A stretch of 6,718 bases of DNA from Actinomycetes bacterium (GTDB lineage Bacteria; Actinomycetota; Acidimicrobiia; Acidimicrobiales; RAAP-2). This document shows positions 5,279 through 6,718 of this stretch, piece after piece. A program made the position numbers and the translations under genes. The notes beneath the pieces were generated by a model. The model was not told the origin of the DNA, searched no databases, and saw only the letters and a list, made by a program, of their open reading frames with translations. Every line of letters starts with the position of its first letter. Position 1 is the first letter of the stretch. The DNA lies in contig JAJYZN010000151.1 of NCBI GenBank assembly GCA_021799915.1, forward strand, positions 1-6,718, given 5' to 3'.

Positions 5279-6055
5279 CTATGCGAACACCCAGACGACG
5301 GTGCCGATCGGGGCTTTGTCGGACGACCAGAGCCAGTTGATCGCCTCGTTGCTCAGCCGGACGCAGCCGTGGGACACCGGGTACGGCGGCACGGAGGGGT
5401 ACCCGTGGATGGCGTACCCGGCGTAGAAGTACTTCGGTCGCCAGAGCTCCCCCAAGGGAGCCGTGACCAGGCCGTCCACTTCCCGGTAGATGGTGAACGT
5501 CCCGACCGGGGTGTCGGCGACCGCCGTCCCTGTGTAGACGTACCCGCCGCCCGTCGACGTGTTGAGCGCCCAAAGGAGGGTGCCGTGTGTCACCAGCATG
5601 AGGAGGTCGTCGCGCAGGTCGACCTCGATGGCGTAGCCCGACGTGGGCCGTGGCGTCGGCTCCACCGCGGCGGCGAGCGCCTGCTCGGTCTGGGGACCGA
5701 CCACCCCGTCGCGCGCGATGCCCGCCGCCTTCTGCAGGGCGTACACCGCTTGCTGGGTGCTGTCGCCGAACTGGCCGTCCGGTGTGCCGAGCCAGTAGTG
5801 GAGCGCCTCGAGCCGGCGCTGGAGGGTGAGCACGGCCGCTCCGGACGAGCCGAGGCTCAGCGCCGGCGCCGGCTGGGTCGTGGGCGGTGCCGGCTGGGTC
5901 GTGGGCGGCGCCGGCTGGGTCGTGGACGTCGTGGTGCCGTTGCCCGACGGTGCGGTGCCGGCGCAGCTCGCCAGCACCACCGACGCCAATGCGGCGGCTG
6001 CCACAGCCGAGGCTGCGGCCCGCCGCCCGCCGGCCGAAGCGATCCGGGCTCCCAT
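5279..6055 (-). CDS. Lipoprotein L,D-transpeptidase (YkuD) with peptidoglycan-binding domain
   Basis: A 258-residue exported enzyme that cross-links peptidoglycan stem peptides (typically 3-3 links) on the outer face of the membrane. Residues 1-30 are a signal peptide (basic MGARIASAGGRR, then an Ala/Val core) ending in lipobox LASC, with C31 the lipidation site. Residues 41-65 are a Thr/Pro/Gln linker with TTQPAPP repeats. Residues about 66-127 are a PG_binding_1 domain (LQRRLEALHYWLG, then DGQFGDST). Residues about 141-258 are the YkuD catalytic domain, with H217 and SHGCVRL (228-234) carrying H229, catalytic C231 and R233. The frame stays open to 6214, but I chose ATG 6055 because it places the signal peptide at the N-terminus; the 53 upstream codons read as noise. 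A purine run (GGGGGA) lies about 12 nt before this ATG. The gene diverges from a TPP-enzyme gene and is followed on its strand by the 83-aa gene. Confidence 0.92.
   Translation of the reverse strand: MGARIASAGGRRAAASAVAAAALASVVLASCAGTAPSGNGTTTSTTQPAPPTTQPAPPTTQPAPALSLGSSGAAVLTLQRRLEALHYWLGTPDGQFGDSTQQAVYALQKAAGIARDGVVGPQTEQALAAAVEPTPRPTSGYAIEVDLRDDLLMLVTHGTLLWALNTSTGGGYVYTGTAVADTPVGTFTIYREVDGLVTAPLGELWRPKYFYAGYAIHGYPSVPPYPVSHGCVRLSNEAINWLWSSDKAPIGTVVWVFA
5868..5930 (-). repeat. 21-bp repeat, three copies, in the lipoprotein linker
   Basis: The plus-strand unit GCCGGCTGGGTCGTGGGCGG plus one base occurs at 5868, 5889 and 5910. The first two copies differ at one base and the third diverges in its last bases. 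It encodes the heptapeptide PTTQPAP (TTQPAPP in register), the flexible spacer between the lipid anchor and the peptidoglycan-binding domain. Copy number probably varies by slippage. Confidence 0.9.
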
Positions 6056-6070
6056 GCGTCCGACGATCCC

Positions 6071-6085
6071 CCGCGGCCGCCGCGG
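6071..6085 (-). promoter_or_regulatory. Hairpin in the transpeptidase leader, touching its ribosome-binding region
   Basis: CCGCGG (6071-6076) and CCGCGG (6080-6085), each self-complementary, can pair around a 3-nt loop. In the minus-strand mRNA this stem ends 15 nt before the ATG and overlaps the start of the GGGGG run that serves as the weak Shine-Dalgarno sequence. It could limit translation, but may only reflect high GC. Confidence 0.25.
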
Positions 6086-6252
6086 CGACCAGGGGCGAAG
6101 GTCCTGGCAGCCCGGACCCGGCGTCGTGGAGCCGACGCGCCGTCGACACGCCCCGCGGCAGGTCCCGTTCGCGCCGATGCCCCGGGTTACCGGCTCCAGA
6201 AGCGGGGAATGCAAGAGGTGTGAAGGATCCGGGTCCGGCGCGGTCCCGGAGC

Positions 6253-6262
6253 AGAGGAAGGG
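6253..6262 (+). promoter_or_regulatory. Ribosome-binding site of the TPP-enzyme gene
   Basis: AGAGGAAGGG lies 8 nt before ATG 6271, a good Shine-Dalgarno sequence that settles the start codon. Confidence 0.65.
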
Positions 6263-6270
6263 CAGCGGGC

Positions 6271-6718
6271 ATGAGCCAGACGGTTGGCGACTACATCCTC
6301 GCGAGGCTGCGCGAGTGGGACGTCGAGAAGGTTTTCGCGTATCCGGGCGACGGCATCAACGGGATCCTGGCCGCGTTCGGGCGCGCCGGCAATGATCCCA
6401 AGTTCATCCAGTCGCGCCATGAGGAGATGAGCGCCTTCGAGGCCGTCGGCTATGCCAAGTTCACCGGGGAGGTCGGCGTCTGCATGGCGACGTCCGGACC
6501 CGGCGCCATCCACCTCTTGAACGGCCTCTACGACGCCAAGATGGACCACGTTCCCGTGGTCGCCATCGTCGGCCAGACCAGTCGCTCGGCGATGGGAGGC
6601 GCCTACCAGCAGGAGGTGGACCTCGCCGCACTGTTCAAGGACTGCTGCCACCAGTTCGTCGAGACGGCGATGGTGCCGTCCCAATTTCCCAATTTGGTCG
6701 ACCGTGCCATCCGTGTGG
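6271..6718 (+). CDS. Thiamine-pyrophosphate-dependent enzyme (pyruvate oxidase / acetolactate synthase type), N-terminal part
   Basis: The frame opens at ATG 6271 after a good ribosome-binding site and runs off the window; 149 residues are visible, against roughly 550-600 for the family. This is the TPP_enzyme_N (pyrimidine-binding) domain. GDYILARLREWDVEKVFAYPG (residues 6-26, here named by its end VFAYPGDGIN) is the typical start. RHEEMSAFEAVGYAK (49-63) carries the conserved Glu (E51) that activates the cofactor. GVCMATSGPGAIHLLNGLYD (69-88) and VPVVAIVGQ (94-102) are family motifs. These enzymes decarboxylate a 2-oxo acid such as pyruvate, then pass the two-carbon unit to an acceptor, water or a quinone. 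The resemblance seems closest to pyruvate oxidase-like or general TPP-requiring proteins, but the FAD and C-terminal parts that would decide lie outside. It diverges from the transpeptidase gene. No signal peptide. Confidence 0.9.
   Translation, partial: MSQTVGDYILARLREWDVEKVFAYPGDGINGILAAFGRAGNDPKFIQSRHEEMSAFEAVGYAKFTGEVGVCMATSGPGAIHLLNGLYDAKMDHVPVVAIVGQTSRSAMGGAYQQEVDLAALFKDCCHQFVETAMVPSQFPNLVDRAIRV

Larger units (their letters stand above)
6056..6270. promoter_or_regulatory. Divergent intergenic region between the transpeptidase and TPP-enzyme genes
   Basis: This 215-bp gap must hold the promoters of both divergent genes. On the minus strand a TTGCAT (near 6210) could be a -35 box, but its partner (TAACCC near 6190) is poor, so no promoter is claimed. 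TCCGGG (6228-6233) and CCCGGA (6245-6250) form a 6-bp inverted repeat in the leader of the TPP gene. No coding potential is supported here; long minus-strand frames crossing it are composition effects. Confidence 0.45.

Noticed and set aside
6056..6214. N-terminal extension of the L,D-transpeptidase (from ATG 6214)
   Set aside because: It would bury the lipoprotein signal peptide and lipobox behind 53 Arg/Gly/Pro-rich residues. The start at 6055 puts the signal peptide at the N-terminus.
5202..6272. 356-codon minus-strand frame overlapping the transpeptidase
   Set aside because: It is a different frame of the same DNA, with no motifs; the transpeptidase frame has complete catalytic and lipoprotein motifs.
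6187..6684. 165-codon minus-strand frame opposite the TPP-enzyme gene
   Set aside because: It is antisense to clear TPP-enzyme motifs and carries no recognisable domain or start signal.

Overview
The window is very GC-rich, with G or C at most third codon positions and genes packed on both strands. The gene types (a zinc-ribbon/class III cyclase/AAA ATPase/TPR giant, a lipoprotein L,D-transpeptidase, possibly leaderless starts) suggest a high-GC actinobacterium. This is inference from composition and gene content; no rRNA or other phylogenetic marker is present.

Layout from left to right: (1) the 3' end of a SAM-dependent methyltransferase (+), converging on (2) a 1205-aa multidomain cyclase/ATPase regulator (-). 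(3) A 95-bp divergent intergenic region separates the cyclase from (4) a 136-aa stand-alone cyclic-nucleotide-binding protein (+). (5) A GC-rich hairpin zone lies where that gene converges on (6) a 59-aa repeat protein (-), built of a near-perfect 27-bp tandem repeat that encodes VRPEDIAEN units. This gene has a very strong ribosome-binding site. (7) An 83-aa acidic hypothetical protein (-) follows, then (8) a lipoprotein L,D-transpeptidase with a peptidoglycan-binding domain (-). (9) A 215-bp divergent intergenic region leads to (10) the 5' part of a thiamine-pyrophosphate-dependent enzyme of the pyruvate oxidase/acetolactate synthase type (+), cut by the window edge.

How the genes may work together: the cyclase and the cyclic-nucleotide-binding protein are divergent neighbours and look like a maker/receiver pair for cAMP signalling. 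The receiver has the Glu and Arg expected for cAMP binding but no DNA-binding or enzymatic domain, so it would act through protein contacts. The three minus-strand genes (transpeptidase, 83-aa protein, 59-aa repeat protein) are in series with gaps of about 100 bp. They could be co-transcribed or independent; candidate hairpins in the gaps favour at least partial independence.

The most unusual items are the 59-aa repeat protein, with almost no DNA divergence between its repeat units, and the mirrored GTACCAT motifs placed just before the two divergent start codons of the cyclase/receiver pair. No stretch over 300 bases lacks a gene. No tRNA, rRNA, CRISPR array, insertion sequence or phage gene was seen.
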